Source: Rhizobium sp. 16-449-1b (lineage in GTDB: Bacteria; Pseudomonadota; Alphaproteobacteria; Rhizobiales; Rhizobiaceae). From it: a stretch of DNA of 64,000 nt. Of the stretch, positions 8,886 through 17,656 are shown piece by piece. The notes under the pieces are model-generated. The model was not told the DNA's origin. It ran no database searches and saw only the letters and a list, made by a program, of their open reading frames with translations. Both the position numbers and the translations under genes were made by a program. Location: NCBI RefSeq assembly GCF_017741935.1, contig NZ_JAGHMH010000021.1, positions 248,001 through 312,000 on the forward strand, read 5' to 3'. Each line of letters starts with the position of its first letter. Within the stretch, counting starts at the first letter, position 1.

Positions 8886-9848
8886 TCAATACGCGGGGGC
8901 CTGTGACTTCAGAACTTGTATGATGCTGGCGATGAGGTTCGTTCGCGCCTGGGTTGCTAGCGCGCTAGCCAACATGTCGAAGCCGTGCACGGCACGCGCG
9001 TAGACAAACAGGTCGGTGGGGACACCGCTACGCAAGAGCCGCTGAGCGTAGGATACATCCTCTTCTCGGAACAGATCCAGCGCGCCGGTCACGACGATGG
9101 CTGGCGGCAAGCCATGCAAATCCTCCGCCAACGCAGGCGAAAGGTACCCCACCTGATCGCTGTCGCGATTGAGAGAACCCTTTACCGCGTTCCATGAAAA
9201 AGCAGTCAAAGGACGATTGACCACGAACTCACCGGTCAGCGGATCGTCAAAGGGTGCTTCCTCGGTGCCAGTTCTCATATCCAGCATGGGATAGAGAAGG
9301 ATCTGAGCGCATAGCGGTATTTCTTTGCGATCACGCGCGAGGAGCGCGAGCGCGGCAGCAAGGCCACCGCCTCCGCTATCACCCATTACAGCGATGCGGT
9401 TTGGATCAATCTTCAGTTCGGCAGCATTGGCATGCAACCACTTCAGGACTGAGTAGCAATCTTCGAGGCCGCTCGGAAACGGAAACTCTGGCGCCAGACG
9501 ATAGCCTGGGGCAGCGACGACTGCGTCGAGATCGGAGGCCAGTTTCAGATGGCTCCCCGCCATCAATTCCGGCGAACCGGCAACCATTCCGCCACCGTGT
9601 AAATAGAGGATGGCGGGCTTTAGAGCGTCGCCGCTCTGAGGCCGATGGAAAAGAACGCGAATGGTGCCTTCGCCATCCAACCGGGGAGCCTGGCGCAACT
9701 CATAGTCGACGGGCTCGGGCGTCAAGAGCGAGCCCAATCCCTCCATCAACGATCGGAAATCCGCAATGCTATGCAATTTGGGATCAAACGACAACATCCC
9801 ATCCATGAGGTGCCGCTGTTCGCGGTCGACGAGATTAAGAGTGGTCAC
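8886..9848 (-). CDS. Alpha/beta hydrolase (HSL-type esterase), copy 1 of tandem pair
   Basis: A 320-residue esterase with HGGGM at residues 84-88 and GDSGG at 156-160 (Ser158), aligned residue for residue with the second copy. The start is GTG, preceded by AGGAG nine bases upstream; no ATG is available nearby. The C-terminal half includes VTGALDLFREED (acid) and AVHGFD (His). The HSL group hydrolyses short acyl esters, and the real substrate is unknown. The gene diverges from a TetR-family regulator with a shared 71-base promoter region, suggesting repression by that protein. Confidence 0.9.
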   Translation of the reverse strand: MTTLNLVDREQRHLMDGMLSFDPKLHSIADFRSLMEGLGSLLTPEPVDYELRQAPRLDGEGTIRVLFHRPQSGDALKPAILYLHGGGMVAGSPELMAGSHLKLASDLDAVVAAPGYRLAPEFPFPSGLEDCYSVLKWLHANAAELKIDPNRIAVMGDSGGGGLAAALALLARDRKEIPLCAQILLYPMLDMRTGTEEAPFDDPLTGEFVVNRPLTAFSWNAVKGSLNRDSDQVGYLSPALAEDLHGLPPAIVVTGALDLFREEDVSYAQRLLRSGVPTDLFVYARAVHGFDMLASALATQARTNLIASIIQVLKSQAPAY

Positions 9849-9870
9849 AGATGTAATCTCCTGCTATTTT

Positions 9871-9936
9871 TTTATCACAACGATCATTCCAATAAAACAT
9901 TGCGGAGCCAATTACAACAATGACCAATGTGATAAA
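9871..9936. promoter_or_regulatory. Perfect 9-bp inverted repeat around the esterase/TetR divergent promoter
   Basis: TTTATCACA at 9871-9879 and TGTGATAAA at 9928-9936 are exact inverted copies, one in the intergenic region and one inside the first codons of the TetR gene. They may be two half-sites used by the TetR protein with DNA looping, or simply a stem in the mRNA leader. Confidence 0.4.
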
Positions 9937-10549
9937 TAGCCGACGGCGGGGGCGACCTGCGGCTTTTAATCGAGATGACGTGCTTATGCGCGCGATGGAA
10001 GTGTTCTGGGCTCGTGGATACGATCTTGCGTCCATCCCCCTGCTCACCGAGCGGATGGGCATATCGGCACAGAGCCTGTATGCGGCCTTTGGCTCAAAGG
10101 ACGCTCTCTACCGCGAGGCCATGGAGCTCTATCAGACGACGGTCGGAGGGTTCGGCACCAAGGCTCTGGCGGAGGAGAAGGACGCGGTGTCGGCAGTGGC
10201 TCGGCTTATCCACGACGCGGCGCTTGTTTTTTCCAGCAGCGACTACAATCCGGGATGCATGATTACGACAGCTCCGTCTGGCGATAGAGAAGAACCTCTA
10301 AGTGAGTTCGGCAAGCAACTTCGAACACAGAGTATTGAACAGGTACGCGCCCGCCTTCAGCGAGGCATAGAGGATGGACAGGTCAAAGCCGATGTCGATT
10401 GCGAAATTTGGTCGCGTTTCGTGGCCGCGATAGTTCACGGACTGTCGGTGCAGGCCCGAGACGGGATGTCGAGAGATGCTTTGATCGCAAGCGCGGATCT
10501 GGCCGCGGCGTCCCTTGGAGCCCTTCGTGCGAAGGTTCACGTCGAATAG
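9920..10549 (+). CDS. TetR/AcrR-family transcriptional regulator
   Basis: A 209-residue repressor. The N-terminal helix-turn-helix spans about residues 13-58 (GRPAAFNRDDVLMRAMEVFW then MGISAQSLYAAFGSKDALY), and the C-terminal ligand domain is of the TetR_C_33 or similar type with CMITTAPSG and a helical dimer interface. It diverges from the tandem esterase genes, which makes them its likely targets; esterase-TetR pairs of this kind are common for ester or xenobiotic responses. It is convergent with the LysR gene downstream, with 65 bases between them. Confidence 0.9.
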   Translation: MTNVINSRRRGRPAAFNRDDVLMRAMEVFWARGYDLASIPLLTERMGISAQSLYAAFGSKDALYREAMELYQTTVGGFGTKALAEEKDAVSAVARLIHDAALVFSSSDYNPGCMITTAPSGDREEPLSEFGKQLRTQSIEQVRARLQRGIEDGQVKADVDCEIWSRFVAAIVHGLSVQARDGMSRDALIASADLAAASLGALRAKVHVE

Positions 10550-10614
10550 GCTGTAGAAGCCACCGGAACAAAGACGGCTTCGCGCGCCGCTGTATCCGGG
10601 AGCCTACACCTTCA

Positions 10615-11529
10615 TTATGCATTTCGGCCGGGTCTGGCTTGGCCCCTGGCAACGCCCTTCAGCTGCTCGCGAAAGTTACGCGTGACGACGGAATGATCAT
10701 CAGGATGGGTCGCCAGTGCAAGCCGAGCTCGCGGCGCGTCGCCTATGATCGGCAGGAAAACCACGCCTGGCACGTTGATGTTGGACAAGGGAGCTGGGAC
10801 GATGGAAACACCAAGCTCGACTGCCACCAGGTTCGCGATCGACGTGATCTGAGGGGAGACCTGTCCAATCACCGGCTCGAAGCCGGCCCGCCGGCAGGCA
10901 TCGATGACCTCGTCATAAAGATCAGGCCCAAGACTACGGGAGTGCAAGACCAGAGGTTCGTTTTTCAGAGCACTCAGCGGGATCGCATATTCGGATGCGA
11001 GACGGTGGCCGGAGGGGAGCACGACCATCATCGCATCCTCGGCGAGGTAGGTCACCGTCAGACCTTCAGGTGCCGTAGGGCCTGGCCGGATGAACACGGC
11101 ATCGATCGATCGGTGCCTCAATTGCTCGAGCAGTTGCAACGTGTTGAGCTCGGCAAGCGTGACTTCGACCTTCGGATAAGCACGCCGAAACGATCTTATG
11201 ATCTTCGGGACTGCCTCATTGAACGCGGCCGAGCCGGTAAAGCCGACCCGCAACCGTCCGAACTCACCGGCCGCGCCACGCAAAGCCATCTTCCTCGCAT
11301 AGTCGAGCTGTCCAAAGATTACATAGACCTCCGCCAAGAATGCCTCGCCTGCCTCGGTGAGCGAAGCTCCCCTTGGCAGCCTGTGGAACAGTGGCACCCC
11401 GATCTCCTCCTCCAGATCCTTGATCTGACTGCTGAGCGGCGGCTGAGCAATTCCCACCCTCTCAGCGGCACGGCGGAAATTGCCCTCTTCCGCGACCGCA
11501 ATGAAATAGCGCAGGTGCCTCAGCTCCAT
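10615..11529 (-). CDS. LysR-family transcriptional regulator
   Basis: A 304-residue LysR protein. The winged helix (MELRHLRYFIAVAEEGNFRRAAERVGIAQPPLSSQI, quoted in short pieces) occupies residues 1-60, and the inducer-binding domain starts near residue 90 (GRLRVGFTGSAAF). The start MELRHLRYF is the canonical LysR beginning. It diverges from the Atu4866-family gene and a succinate-semialdehyde dehydrogenase, so it may activate them; LysR proteins usually act on the divergent gene. The AT-rich 105-base gap contains several T-N11-A candidates but no single convincing box. Confidence 0.92.
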   Translation of the reverse strand: MELRHLRYFIAVAEEGNFRRAAERVGIAQPPLSSQIKDLEEEIGVPLFHRLPRGASLTEAGEAFLAEVYVIFGQLDYARKMALRGAAGEFGRLRVGFTGSAAFNEAVPKIIRSFRRAYPKVEVTLAELNTLQLLEQLRHRSIDAVFIRPGPTAPEGLTVTYLAEDAMMVVLPSGHRLASEYAIPLSALKNEPLVLHSRSLGPDLYDEVIDACRRAGFEPVIGQVSPQITSIANLVAVELGVSIVPAPLSNINVPGVVFLPIIGDAPRARLALATHPDDHSVVTRNFREQLKGVARGQARPGRNA

Positions 11530-11634
11530 CTGACCTCTCTCAATTGATACGCAAAAGATATCACAAAAAACTTTCGATATATTGGATATTCCTTATCGCG
11601 TGGCGCATATTTCGGTCAACAGAAAGGATCGGAT

Positions 11635-11889
11635 ATGCGCACAACAGACGACAACGCCCTGCACTGCTTCGTCGGCATGTGGGTCACCGAGGATGGCTAC
11701 ATTCGTCAGGAGTTGCTGCCGAACGGTCGCTATGACGAAGCACGCGGCAACAAGAGGAGCGCCTACCAAGGGCGCTATGAAATTACCGGGAACCATATCG
11801 AATATTGGGACGATACCGGTTTTACCGCGGACGGCGAATTCATCGACGGCGTCCTGCATCACGTCGGGATGCGATTTCATCGCGAATAA
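11635..11889 (+). CDS. Atu4866-family small protein
   Basis: An 84-residue protein that I recognise as the family named after Agrobacterium Atu4866. Its repeated beta strands (FVGMWVTEDGYIRQELLPNG, then YQGRYEITGNHIEYWDDTGF) make a small lipocalin-like barrel of unknown function. An AAAGGAT site precedes the ATG. In other rhizobia such genes often accompany short-chain dehydrogenases or LysR genes. Here it is divergent from LysR and 105 bases ahead of an aldehyde dehydrogenase gene, possibly as one transcript. Confidence 0.85.
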   Translation: MRTTDDNALHCFVGMWVTEDGYIRQELLPNGRYDEARGNKRSAYQGRYEITGNHIEYWDDTGFTADGEFIDGVLHHVGMRFHRE

Positions 11890-11994
11890 CGCCGGCCCAT
11901 TCTGCCGAGCTGACACTAAGGCTCGGCTGCCAAACCCCGGCAAAAGTCTACGGACTGTTTGCCGGTATTTCGGGTACCCCCAGAAAGAGAGAGC

Positions 11995-13377
11995 ATGATG
12001 ATAAAGGTATATAATCCTGCGGATGGCAGCCTCGTCGGCGAAGTCCCTCATTTTTCCGTCGAAGAGGTCAAAGCGGCGATCGACCGCACCTGTGATGCCT
12101 TCCCTGCCTGGTCGCGCAAACTCGCAAAAGAACGGGGCGATCTTCTTCGTCGCTGGTTTGAGCTGGTGCGCAACGACAAGCGCATCTTCGCCGAGATCAT
12201 GGTCAAGGAAAACGGGAAATGCCTTTCGGAAGCCGTGGGCGAGATCGATTACGGCCTGGGCTTTATCGAGTGGTATGCCGAAGAGGCCAAGCGCGTCTAT
12301 GGCGACACCATCCCATCGCATGCGAACAACGCAGCGGTGCTGGTCGTCAAGGAACCGGCCGGCCCGACAGCGTCGATCACCCCGTGGAACTTTCCCTTCA
12401 TGATGATCGCGCGCAAGATTGCAACCGCGCTTGCCGCCGGCTGCACGATGATCATCAAGCCTTCGGAGGAGACGCCGCTCACGGCCTACAAGCTCCTCGA
12501 ATATGCTCGAAAGGCCGGGATTCCCGAAGGCGTCTTCGAAATGGTGACAGGCGATCCTCGGGAAATCGGGCCGCTGTTCACCGGTGACGATCGCATCCGG
12601 AAGATCTCGTTCACCGGCTCCACGGCCGTCGGCAAGCTGCTTGCGGAGGCAAGTGGAAAGAACCTGAAAAAGATGACGCTCGAGCTGGGTGGCAATGCGC
12701 CATTCATTGTCTTCGACGACGCTCACTTCGACGACGCAGTCGCCGGCATTGTGTCCGCGAAGCTGCGCAACTCCGGGCAGGTCTGCATCTCGCCGAACCG
12801 AATTTACGTCCACAGCAGCATTTATGACAAGTTCGTTGCCGCTGTTGCGGAACGTGTGGCCAAAATTCGAGTCGATCAGGGCCTTCAAGACGATTTCGTT
12901 GTCGGCCCACTGGTCAACAAGATCGGCTTCGACAAAGTTGCCGGCCTCGTCGAAGAAGCCAAGGCGGCGGGTGCGCGTGCCGTTCTCGGCGGCAAGCCTC
13001 ACGCCAAGGGCGGTTTGTTCTATGAACCGACTATTCTCGCTGACGTCACGGACGACATGAAAGTCGCTCGTACGGAAATTTTCGGACCGGTCTTTCCGAT
13101 CTACCGGTTTGACAGCGAGGACGAGGTCGTCAAGCGTGCCAACAATTCCGAGTATGGACTTGTTGCGTATGCCTACACAAAAGACCTTGCGCGCGCGTTT
13201 CGCCTGTCGCGCAACATTGAGGCCGGCATGGTCATCCTGAACTCGCCATCCGTCGGTACCGCCTCGGTCCCGTTTGGCGGTGTCAAGCATTCCGGCTTTG
13301 GCCGCGAAGGCAGTTACTACGGCATCGAGGAATATGTCGAAGTCAAATACGTTCTGATGGCGAGTCTCGATCGCTAA
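11995..13377 (+). CDS. NAD-dependent succinate-semialdehyde/aldehyde dehydrogenase
   Basis: A 460-residue aldehyde dehydrogenase oxidising an aldehyde to the acid with NAD(P). The catalytic pair is visible: Glu230 in LELGGNAPF and Cys264 in NSGQVCISPNR, 34 residues apart as expected. PWNFPFMMIARK and FTGSTAVGK mark the cofactor site, and EIFGPVFP the conserved C-terminal motif. The resemblance is closest to succinate-semialdehyde dehydrogenases (GabD group), but the semialdehyde could differ. Either of two adjacent ATG codons may be used after GAGAGAG. An upstream alternative start has no site. Confidence 0.88.
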   Translation: MMIKVYNPADGSLVGEVPHFSVEEVKAAIDRTCDAFPAWSRKLAKERGDLLRRWFELVRNDKRIFAEIMVKENGKCLSEAVGEIDYGLGFIEWYAEEAKRVYGDTIPSHANNAAVLVVKEPAGPTASITPWNFPFMMIARKIATALAAGCTMIIKPSEETPLTAYKLLEYARKAGIPEGVFEMVTGDPREIGPLFTGDDRIRKISFTGSTAVGKLLAEASGKNLKKMTLELGGNAPFIVFDDAHFDDAVAGIVSAKLRNSGQVCISPNRIYVHSSIYDKFVAAVAERVAKIRVDQGLQDDFVVGPLVNKIGFDKVAGLVEEAKAAGARAVLGGKPHAKGGLFYEPTILADVTDDMKVARTEIFGPVFPIYRFDSEDEVVKRANNSEYGLVAYAYTKDLARAFRLSRNIEAGMVILNSPSVGTASVPFGGVKHSGFGREGSYYGIEEYVEVKYVLMASLDR

Positions 13378-13388
13378 ACTTTCCGATT

Positions 13389-13415
13389 GGAAATGGCGGC
13401 ACAGCCGCCGTTTCC
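13389..13415 (+). terminator. Terminator-like hairpin after the aldehyde dehydrogenase gene
   Basis: GGAAATGGCGGC and GCCGCCGTTTCC pair over 12 positions (one T-G) around an ACA loop, 12 bases after the stop codon. It lacks a long T tract, so termination may be partial and the following MFS gene may be read through. Confidence 0.6.
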
Positions 13416-13466
13416 CCATCGATCGGGAAACGTCACCCTCTCAATCTCCCCCAGGACAAACAAATC

Positions 13467-14660
13467 ATGAATGCGAAAGCAGATCCGCTAAGATGGCGCG
13501 TCTTCGCCATGGCGGTAACAACGGCTATCACAATCGCGAACGTCTATTACTGCCAACCGATCCTGTCCAAGATCAGCGATACATTGGGAGCAACGGATGC
13601 GCAGATCGGAAACCTTCCGGTGCTGACCCAAGTGGGCGTCGGCATGGGTCTCCTGTTCCTGGCGCCGCTGGGCGACATGCTTGACAGAAAAAAGCTGGTC
13701 ATCTGCCTTGAGCTTCTTCTCGTATGCGCATTGCTCGGCATGTCGGTCGCCAACACGTTGGCAACAGTCTATGCCGCAAGTTTCGCGATCGGCGTCTTCG
13801 CGGTCGCGGTCCAGATCGTTGTCCCGATGGCAGCCTCGATGGCGACCGCCGAAACAAAGGGCAAGATCGTTGGAACGGTGTTCACCGGCACTTTGACCGG
13901 CATTCTCGTATCGCGAATAGCCAGTGGATATCTGGCGGACTGGTTGGGTTGGCGCTCTGTCTATATCGTGTCGGCCGCACTCGTTTTCGGTGTGAGCCTG
14001 CTCATCCTCGCTGCATTTCCAAGCCAACCCGGCAGGCATCAAGGCAGCTATGGCGGCCTCATGGCATCGACGCTCTCACAGTTCTTCCGATTTGCGAAAC
14101 TCCGAAGACTTTCCTTGCTCGGCGCTCTGATTTTCGGTGCCTTCTGTTCATTCTGGACCACGCTGACATTCCATCTGAGCATGGCACCGTTTTCCTTCGA
14201 CAGTAGCCAGATTGGTCTATTTGGTTTCGTCGCAATTGCAGGAACTCTTTTCGCCCCGTTCTTCGGCAGGCTGGCGGATCGCAGTAGTCCTGAACGAATG
14301 CAGACACTGACGATCTTCCTGATGATTCTCGGCGTTCTGTGCGGCCAGTGGTGGCAAAACTCGACGATCGCGCTTATCGCGGCGACGCTCCTTCTGGACA
14401 TCGGCGTGCAGGCAACTCAGGTCAACAATCTGGCACAGATCTACAAGCTTGACGAAACTGCCCATAGTCGCATCAATTCCGTCTTCATGGTCTGTTTTTT
14501 CATCGGCGGCGCTATTGGATCCTACTGTGGCGTTTGGGCCTGGAGCGCAGGTGGTTGGCCGTTCGTAAGCGGCCAGTTGCTGGCCTTCAGCGTCTTCGCG
14601 CTGCTGGTTTCGATACTCAACCTATCCGCCTCGAAAAGACCATCTGCTCCGCACATCTGA
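13467..14660 (+). CDS. MFS transporter, drug:H+ antiporter-like
   Basis: A 397-residue 12-helix major facilitator. The loop 2-3 motif is FLAPLGDMLDRKKLVI near residue 70, and ANVYYCQPIL in helix 1 is typical of the YnfM/Bcr-like efflux group. The C-terminal half repeats the pattern (FFGRLADRSSP). It starts at an ATG after a purine-rich CAGGACAAACAAATC leader. It lies 89 bases downstream of the aldehyde dehydrogenase with a terminator-like hairpin between, and is convergent with a LysR gene. Substrate unknown. Confidence 0.88.
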   Translation: MNAKADPLRWRVFAMAVTTAITIANVYYCQPILSKISDTLGATDAQIGNLPVLTQVGVGMGLLFLAPLGDMLDRKKLVICLELLLVCALLGMSVANTLATVYAASFAIGVFAVAVQIVVPMAASMATAETKGKIVGTVFTGTLTGILVSRIASGYLADWLGWRSVYIVSAALVFGVSLLILAAFPSQPGRHQGSYGGLMASTLSQFFRFAKLRRLSLLGALIFGAFCSFWTTLTFHLSMAPFSFDSSQIGLFGFVAIAGTLFAPFFGRLADRSSPERMQTLTIFLMILGVLCGQWWQNSTIALIAATLLLDIGVQATQVNNLAQIYKLDETAHSRINSVFMVCFFIGGAIGSYCGVWAWSAGGWPFVSGQLLAFSVFALLVSILNLSASKRPSAPHI

Positions 14661-14722
14661 GCGTCACGAGCGGGAATCTGCTCGTCAGCATTTCCGCGCC
14701 GTTGCTTCAAGGCCTCACGAGG

Positions 14723-14757
14723 GGCGCAGTATCGCTCGAGACGAGCCAGACTGCGCC
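14723..14757. terminator. Convergent terminator hairpin between MFS and LysR genes
   Basis: GGCGCAGT and ACTGCGCC form an 8-bp stem that encloses a second short stem (CTCG/CGAG). It sits between two converging genes, where a bidirectional terminator is expected; no T tract is obvious. Confidence 0.45.
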
Positions 14758-14808
14758 TCTTCCCAACAGACCGACGGAATCGGACTTTGTTGAGAACAAT
14801 TGGCGATC

Positions 14809-15732
14809 TCAAAATTCGTTCAATTTCGCCGTCGCCAACAGCTTCACGAGCCAATCGACAAATACCCTCACCTTGTTACCGAGATGCCGGTTCGGCGGAT
14901 AGACGATGTAGAGCGGGATGCTTGCACCAGACCATTCCGGCAGGACATTTACCAGTTCGCCACTTGCAATTGCCTTGCGTGCCGTAAAGCTCGGTGTCTG
15001 GCCAATGCCTAACCCTGAGGTGAGTGCTTCTATGAAGGTCCGGCTATCGTTGACCGAGAACAGGTAGCCGGGCGCGATGTCGATGACAGTTTCACCTCGG
15101 ATGAACCTGAAGGTGGCGGATGGCTTCGTGTGCGAACGAAAATAGCCGATTGCGCGGTGCCCAGTCGCGATATCATCCGGATGTCGCGGCGCGCCAAACT
15201 GGTCGATATAGCCGGGCGAGGCGCATGTGACGAAATCAAGATCGCCGACACGTCTGGCTATCAGGGATGGGTTTGAGGGGTTCCCGACGGTCAGCGCGCA
15301 ATCGACATTCTCGGCGACATAATCGGTATCGCCTGCACTGACACCGAGATCGATGTGCAGGTCCGGATATTTTTCATAGAACCCCTCTAATGCCGGCACG
15401 AGCAACGAGGTTGCGAACGCGCCCGCCATTTCGATGCGAAGGCGACCCCTCGGCGTCATGTTGGACGTCAGCAGGCTGGCGTCCAACTCGTCTAGTTCGG
15501 CTATGATGCGGAACGCACGCTCGTAATAGAGCGCGCCGTCCATGGTCACGGTGAGCCGCCGTGTCGTTCGGTTGATGAGCTTCGTGCTCAAGTGGCTTTC
15601 GAGATTCCGGATCGAGTTGCTGACCGTCGCTTTCGGCATTGTCAGTGCATACGCCGCGCGTGTGAAGCTTCCGGTTTCGACAACTCTCAGGAAGGCGCGC
15701 ATCGCCTGGATCTGATCCATGTGGTGTTTCAT
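14809..15732 (-). CDS. LysR-family transcriptional regulator
   Basis: A 307-residue LysR protein with helix-turn-helix at residues 5-64 (MDQIQAMRAFLRVVETGSFT, then STKLINRTTRRLTVT) and a substrate domain of the CrgA/DmlR-like type from about residue 93 (GRLRIEMAG). A second ATG four codons in gives the more common start MDQIQAM. Its targets are not obvious, because the divergent side holds only the 3' end of another gene; it may regulate the convergent MFS gene or distant loci. Confidence 0.9.
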   Translation of the reverse strand: MKHHMDQIQAMRAFLRVVETGSFTRAAYALTMPKATVSNSIRNLESHLSTKLINRTTRRLTVTMDGALYYERAFRIIAELDELDASLLTSNMTPRGRLRIEMAGAFATSLLVPALEGFYEKYPDLHIDLGVSAGDTDYVAENVDCALTVGNPSNPSLIARRVGDLDFVTCASPGYIDQFGAPRHPDDIATGHRAIGYFRSHTKPSATFRFIRGETVIDIAPGYLFSVNDSRTFIEALTSGLGIGQTPSFTARKAIASGELVNVLPEWSGASIPLYIVYPPNRHLGNKVRVFVDWLVKLLATAKLNEF

Positions 15733-15793
15733 CCGATATGGCCTGCGCGGGCCATCAAGCGGGAGCCTTTCAATTGTCGATTGGAGGAAGAGC

Positions 15794-15822
15794 AGATGAC
15801 CTCTCGATACGAGAGGTCATCT
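15794..15822 (-). terminator. Strong 13-bp hairpin downstream of the DUF308-type gene
   Basis: AGATGACCTCTCG and CGAGAGGTCATCT form a perfect 13-bp stem with an ATA loop, 39 bases after the DUF308-type stop and 60 bases before the LysR start. On the minus strand it would end the upstream transcript; the following sequence is TC-rich rather than a T run. Confidence 0.6.
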
Positions 15823-15860
15823 TTGCGGCCGACGGCCGTGGGAAGGAGACGGCAAGCGGC

Positions 15861-16433
15861 TCAGGCTTTCGCAGCGCGAACATGGCTGACGCTGAGCCAG
15901 ATGGCGGAAACGAGGAAGTAGAATGCTCCGAGCCCCGCATATCCGGCGACGTTTGCAATCGACGGCTCGTCGGGCATGCGCGCCTGTAGAATGAAGAAGA
16001 TGCCTGCGACCGCCGATTGGCCACCGCTCAGGATCATGACCCACTGCCCGCCATTGCTCTTCCAGCGGCGCACGGCAGCGCTGAGTTGGAGCAGGCCCGA
16101 GAAGATCGCCCACAGCCCGAAGACGGCCAGAACCCAGTTCATGCTCATCGTGAGGGCGAACATCACGATCACTGTCATGAGCGAGCTGACCCAGAAATTG
16201 AAGGCTTGGCTGCGGTTGTCGGCCAGTCCGCCATTTCGCCCCGCGTCAACGAAGTTCGCCGCCGCGTCCCAAGCCGGATAGATGATCAGCAGAAAAGCGG
16301 CGACGCCCGAGGACTGCCGGCCGATGGCAAGCGCCGCGATGACCCACACGATGGAGAAGGCTGCTCGTGTGAAATAGTAGCGTTTCAGCCAGAATTCATT
16401 GCTGCTGATGGTGCTCGATGTCTTGTTGCTCAT
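15861..16433 (-). CDS. DUF308 (HdeD-like) membrane protein
   Basis: A 190-residue inner-membrane protein with about six helices. The stretch VIAALAIGRQSSGVAAFLLI, LWAIFSGLLQLSAAVRRWK and ILSGGQSAVAGIFFILQARM carries the short repeats and G-L-Q pattern of the DUF308/HdeD family, whose E. coli member is linked to acid resistance. Its exact role is unknown. It precedes a strong hairpin and follows a small uncharacterised gene, both on the same strand. Confidence 0.7.
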   Translation of the reverse strand: MSNKTSSTISSNEFWLKRYYFTRAAFSIVWVIAALAIGRQSSGVAAFLLIIYPAWDAAANFVDAGRNGGLADNRSQAFNFWVSSLMTVIVMFALTMSMNWVLAVFGLWAIFSGLLQLSAAVRRWKSNGGQWVMILSGGQSAVAGIFFILQARMPDEPSIANVAGYAGLGAFYFLVSAIWLSVSHVRAAKA

Positions 16434-16480
16434 TTTGAACTTTCCTTTTCCTGCGCTTGGAACGTCTGTCCAAGACGCGG

Positions 16481-16759
16481 TCAGATGTAGAAGACGCGAT
16501 CGCCGAAGCGTTTTTCGTCGTCCGCCTGTTTTCCGATGCGATCATTTTCCCCTGAAAATCGGGGCGCCATTTCGCTTTGGCGCTCAGCTTTCGCCTGCTG
16601 TAGCCGCTGCTCCAGGCCTGCGGTGATGGCCGACTGCCGGGCCGCAACCCAGCGACCATCGGGATCCGTGAGGATAGAGTTTGTCTGACAGACACTGACG
16701 GGGCTTGGAGGCGCCGTCGCCGATATTGGCTGGATCCTGTTCACTCTTCGTCTGGTCAT
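16481..16759 (-). CDS. Small conserved-looking protein of unknown function
   Basis: A 92-residue protein preceded by a textbook AAGGAG site six bases from its ATG, which is the main evidence that it is real. It is basic at the start (MTRRRVNRIQP), Pro-rich to residue 23, then has a helical charged middle (LEQRLQQAKAERQSE) and ends with FGDRVFYI. No signal peptide or membrane helix. I do not recognise the family. It lies just upstream of the DUF308-type gene on the same strand. Confidence 0.5.
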   Translation of the reverse strand: MTRRRVNRIQPISATAPPSPVSVCQTNSILTDPDGRWVAARQSAITAGLEQRLQQAKAERQSEMAPRFSGENDRIGKQADDEKRFGDRVFYI

Positions 16760-16879
16760 GAAATCTCCTTTGCGGCTTTGCTAAGGGCATTCACCTGCAA
16801 GGCGACCGGTCAGAAATCAGGATCCGGCCACCGGACATCCACGTTGGAGTGCGGCAATTCGAGATCGGCGATCACTCGC

Positions 16880-17656
16880 CTAGATTCCCGCGTACCACTC
16901 GTACCCGCGATCCTCCCAGAAGCCGCCATTGCCGCCCCACAGACTGTCGAAGCTGTCGACGATCTCGATACGCATGACGTATTTGGCATGCTTGTAACCG
17001 AGGTGCCGCTCGACCCGCAGGCGCAGCGGAGCGCCGTGGCCGACGGTGAGGTCCTTGCCGTTCATTTGATAGGCGAGGATAGTTTGCGGATGAAACGCAT
17101 CGACAAGGTCGATGCTCTCGTAATAGCGACCGCTTCCATCGAGCGTCTTTTCCAGTTCGTCGGCGCAATGGAAGACGGCAAATCGCGCGTTCGGCCGAAG
17201 TCCGACCGTCTTGAGCAACGTTCCCAGGGGAACACCCGTCCATTTGCCGATCGCGCTCCAGCCTTCGACACAGTCGTGACGGGTAACCTGCGTGCGAGCC
17301 GGCAGTTTCTTCAAGTCGTCGAGCGAAATCTGAAGCGGCCTTTCCACGAGGCCATCGATCGTGAGCCGCCACTTCGCGAACCGACCCTCAAGGAGTTCGG
17401 CATATTCCTCGCTATCGGGCGAGCTCGTGCCATTGACCCGGAAGGACGGCGAGATATCCGCCTCGCTGAACTCGCGCGCCAAGGCATCGCGCCCCTGCAG
17501 CAGGCGCTGCGCTTTCATCGTCAGCGTCTCGGCCGAACGGATAACGCCGGCAACCTTGTCGTTCTGGTCGAAGAGGTCGCATCCCGAGAGGGTGAGCGCA
17601 CTGGCACCAAGCGTACTGCCGATCAGGAAGCGGCGGCGGGTGAGAAAACGGTTCAT
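16880..17656 (-). CDS. Molybdopterin-dependent oxidoreductase, sulfite-oxidase fold (MsrP/YedY-like)
   Basis: A 258-residue periplasmic enzyme. Its N terminus MNRFLTRRRFLIGS is a Tat signal, expected for a folded molybdenum-cofactor protein, and LTLSGC at residue 21-26 could also act as a lipobox. Cys129 in RHDCVEGWSAIGKWTG is the expected ligand to molybdenum, and GAPLRLRVERHLGYKHAKYV is the conserved sulfite-oxidase C-terminal motif. The family includes methionine-sulfoxide reductase MsrP, but substrate cannot be assigned. It overlaps the cytochrome b gene by four bases (ATGA), so the cytochrome is its likely electron partner. Confidence 0.88.
   Translation of the reverse strand: MNRFLTRRRFLIGSTLGASALTLSGCDLFDQNDKVAGVIRSAETLTMKAQRLLQGRDALAREFSEADISPSFRVNGTSSPDSEEYAELLEGRFAKWRLTIDGLVERPLQISLDDLKKLPARTQVTRHDCVEGWSAIGKWTGVPLGTLLKTVGLRPNARFAVFHCADELEKTLDGSGRYYESIDLVDAFHPQTILAYQMNGKDLTVGHGAPLRLRVERHLGYKHAKYVMRIEIVDSFDSLWGGNGGFWEDRGYEWYAGI

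Noticed and set aside
11593..13419. Long minus-strand open frame of 608 codons opposite the aldehyde dehydrogenase
   Set aside because: It is antisense to a well-conserved gene with catalytic Glu and Cys and has no domain or ribosome site of its own.
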